64,000 nt of DNA. Source: Pseudomonas frederiksbergensis. Lineage in GTDB: Bacteria; Pseudomonadota; Gammaproteobacteria; Pseudomonadales; Pseudomonadaceae. A program made the translations under genes and the position numbers. The stretch spans positions 62,001-126,000 of the forward strand of contig NZ_MOBP01000006.1 in the NCBI RefSeq assembly GCF_003732665.1, read 5' to 3'. Under the pieces are notes generated by a model, which ran no database searches, was not told the DNA's origin, and worked only from the letters and a program-made list of their open reading frames with translations. Shown here one piece after another: positions 62,227-64,000 of the stretch. Each line of letters opens with the position of its first letter. The first letter of the stretch is position 1.

Positions 62227-62441
62227 CCACCCCTCACCCCAGCCCTCTTCCCAAAGGGGAGAGGGGGAAAGGGAGCCGATCTTCATACTGTTCAAATTCT
62301 GAGTTCGACTTTAAATCACTGAGCTGATTTTCGTTGTTTGCAATACCTGAGTTCGACTCGGTTTTTCAGGTCGATGTATAGCGCAAGACACCTCGGTCAG
62401 TTCCCTCGCCCCTTTGGGGAGAGGGTTAGGGTGAGGGGTGG
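62227..62441. repeat. Left long repeat framing the DUF559 gene
   Basis: 215-bp element that starts CCACCCCTCACCCC and ends GGTGAGGGGTGG, so its tips are complementary. Most of it matches, in inverted orientation, the 166-bp element at 62888-63053. It carries an extra 48-bp unit, flanked by TGAGTTCGACT at 62300-62310 and 62348-62358. Confidence 0.9.
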
Positions 62442-62455
62442 ATTCCAGATCAGAA

Positions 62456-62821
62456 TCACGGCATCCGATTCGCAGCAATCCTGATGATCTGCTCCAACAC
62501 ATCACTCATCTGTTCAATGACTTCCAAATTGCTAAACCGTAGTACCTCAATCCCACACTGCTGGAGGTAAAGCGTACGGCGCTGATCATGAATCCTGCCC
62601 GCCGTTTCATAGTGCTGCCCTCCATCAAGTTCTATCGCCAGCTTTAACTCTGCACAGTAGAAATCCAGCACATACGGCGGGCACGGAAACTGTCGGCGGA
62701 ATTTCAGATTGGCGATTTGTCGAGCGCGTAGTTTCTGCCAGAGCAGGAGTTCGCAGTCGGTTTGATTGGTGCGTAAATGGCGGGCGAACTGGCGTTGGTC
62801 GAGTGTGGGGCGGGTCGGCAT
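62456..62821 (-). CDS. DUF559 endonuclease-like protein
   Basis: 121 residues. Vsr-related DUF559 fold (PD-(D/E)XK superfamily): LLLWQKLRARQI, KFRRQFP, then the putative active site with Asp53 in VLDFYC and Glu64/Asp66 in LAIELDGGQH, and the C-terminal GIEVLRFSNLEV. Catalytic residues appear intact. ATG at 62821, with AAGGA about 13 bases upstream. It lies between two inverted copies of a long repeat (62227-62441 and 62888-63053) and is not operonic with the flanking core genes, so it is probably part of a small mobile unit. Its cellular role is unknown; nicking or DNA-end processing is inference from the fold. Confidence 0.88.
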   Translation of the reverse strand: MPTRPTLDQRQFARHLRTNQTDCELLLWQKLRARQIANLKFRRQFPCPPYVLDFYCAELKLAIELDGGQHYETAGRIHDQRRTLYLQQCGIEVLRFSNLEVIEQMSDVLEQIIRIAANRMP

Positions 62822-62887
62822 GCTTCACGTCCTTGTGAAGGGGGTGGAGTTTTACTGTAGTCGGGGATTATGGGTTTGGCTTGAAAT

Positions 62888-63053
62888 CGACCCCTCACCC
62901 CAGCCCTCTCCCCAGAGGGTAGAGGGAGCCGACCGAGGTGTCTTGCGCTACACATCGACCTGAGAAACCGAGTCGAACTCAGGTTTGAACAACATGAAGA
63001 TCGGCTCCCTTTCCCCCTCTCCCCATTGGGGAGAGGGCTGGGGTGAGGGGTGG
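62888..63053. repeat. Right long repeat framing the DUF559 gene
   Basis: 166-bp element, reverse complement of the left repeat apart from scattered changes and the missing 48-bp unit; contains one AGTCGAACTCA (62971-62981). Its outer tip ends 2 bp from the stop codon of the reductase gene. Confidence 0.9.
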
Positions 63054-63055
63054 CC

Positions 63056-64000
63056 TTAATAGACGTCGCGACGGTAGCGGCCCTGTTCGATCAAGCGGTC
63101 GACTTCCTCGATGCCGAGTATTTCGTTGAGTACGTGATCCACCCCCGACGCCATGCCCTGCAAGCTGCCGCAGATGTAGATCACGGCACCTTCGGCCAGC
63201 CATTTCTTCAGCTCGACGGCGGATTCGCGCAGGCGATCCTGGACGTATATTTTCTCGGCCTGGTCCCTTGAGAACGCCAGGTCCAGACGCTCCAGATCCC
63301 CCTCGATCAACCAGCCTTCCAACTCATCGCGACACAGGAAGTCATGCTTGCGATTGCGTTCGCCAAACACCAGCCAGTGCCGCTGCTGGCCGTCGGCGAT
63401 CCGCGCCTTGAGCAAACTGCGCAACCCGGCGAGGCCGGTGCCGTTGCCCAGCAGGATCATCGGCACCGGCTCCACCGGCAGATGGAAACCGCTGTTGCGC
63501 CGCACCCGCAGGCTGATGCTGCCGCCCACCGGCGCATGTTCGGTCAGCCAACCGGAGCCGATGCCGAGGCTGCCGTCGGGGTGCAGTTCTTGACGTACGA
63601 TCAGTTCCAGTACGCCATCGGCGGCAATCGAGGCGATGGAGTATTCGCGCATCGCTAACGGCACCAACGCCTGCACCAGCGCCTGGGCATGCAGGCCGAC
63701 CAGATGCGTGCGGTTCTCGGGGAGTTGCCGACTGGCCAGCGCCTGGTCCAGCGGTTGCGAGAGGCCATCGAGTTCAACGCTGGCCCGCCCATCGATGCCC
63801 AGGCCATCGAGGAAATGCTCGATCGCCCATGGGCAATTGCGCGGCATGACTTCCACCAGATCCCCAGCCAACCAACTGCTGGTGCTCGGGGCGGTGAGGC
63901 CGATCATGTACACCGGCGCACCGCTGCTGTCCGGGTTCATCAGCTCGCGGCGGGCCAGGGTCCAGTTGTCGTAGTTGGGCGCTTGCCAGGTGTCCACGGG
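63056..64000 (-). CDS. CysJ-like sulfite reductase flavoprotein alpha-type reductase, C-terminal part
   Basis: The visible 314 residues are the FAD- and NADPH-binding reductase module: GLHAQALVQALVPLAMREYSIAS (FAD-binding RxYS), LLGNGTGLAGLRSLL (NADPH-binding), IYICGSLQGMASGVDHVLNEIL, and the C-terminal GRYRRDVY typical of CysJ. The N-terminus runs off the right edge, so a flavodoxin or PepSY membrane part cannot be seen. Electron transfer from NADPH via FAD is implied; the acceptor is not. No CysI gene is in view. Confidence 0.85.
   Translation of the reverse strand, partial: PVDTWQAPNYDNWTLARRELMNPDSSGAPVYMIGLTAPSTSSWLAGDLVEVMPRNCPWAIEHFLDGLGIDGRASVELDGLSQPLDQALASRQLPENRTHLVGLHAQALVQALVPLAMREYSIASIAADGVLELIVRQELHPDGSLGIGSGWLTEHAPVGGSISLRVRRNSGFHLPVEPVPMILLGNGTGLAGLRSLLKARIADGQQRHWLVFGERNRKHDFLCRDELEGWLIEGDLERLDLAFSRDQAEKIYVQDRLRESAVELKKWLAEGAVIYICGSLQGMASGVDHVLNEILGIEEVDRLIEQGRYRRDVY

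Overview
The window is a high-GC chromosome segment of a Pseudomonas of the fluorescens group. Three things point there: gene order running from the lactate genes through smpB, omlA/fur, recN, grpE-dnaK-dnaJ, dapB-carAB-greA, ftsH-folP-glmM-tpiA-secG and rimP-nusA-infB-rbfA-truB-rpsO-pnp; protein sequences typical of the genus; and several copies of the GTGGGAGCGGGCTTGCTCGCGAA repeat that litters these genomes. Nearly all of it is conserved core genome. Accessory signals sit mainly at the two ends.

Left end (1-2.7 kb): a P4-type integrase, cut by the window edge, points away from the 3' end of ssrA (tmRNA), so a genomic island probably lies to the left. Upstream of ssrA is a tandem pair of small exported two-cysteine proteins, each followed by a terminator and a related inverted repeat. 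2.7-11.4 kb: a lactate island with the divergent regulator lldR, a perfect palindromic operator, permease lldP, and a tightly overlapping lutA-lutB-lutC-dld operon for L- and D-lactate oxidation.

11.4-31.8 kb: smpB, an SNF-type sodium symporter, a RatA-like/RnfH-like pair, bamE (omlA) divergent from fur, SOS-boxed recN, the sigma-32 promoted grpE-dnaK-dnaJ chaperone genes, dapB, carA-carB-greA behind an attenuator-like leader, a DUF4149-like membrane protein, yhbY, rlmE, ftsH and folP. 31.8-43.7 kb: glmM, tpiA, secG, tRNA-Leu(GAG), initiator tRNA-Met, and the rimP-nusA-infB-rbfA-truB-rpsO-pnp translation/RNA-decay cluster, closed by a terminator and tRNA-Thr(CGT).

43.7-64 kb: an exported coiled-coil protein with serine linkers, a small acidic protein, nadC, a DUF1631 protein, ampD-ampE (beta-lactamase/peptidoglycan recycling), a chemoreceptor, a small zinc-ribbon membrane protein, a TatD-family hydrolase, Cra (FruR) divergent from the fructose PTS operon fruB-fruK-fruA with a consensus Cra site between them, a Tat-exported PhoD-like phosphatase, and the C-terminal part of a CysJ-like flavoprotein reductase. 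Between the last two sits the most unusual object: a DUF559 endonuclease-like gene framed by two long inverted copies of a CCCTCACCCC-type repeat, which looks like a small composite mobile unit. Four REPIN-like inverted repeats of three sequence families fall between core genes.
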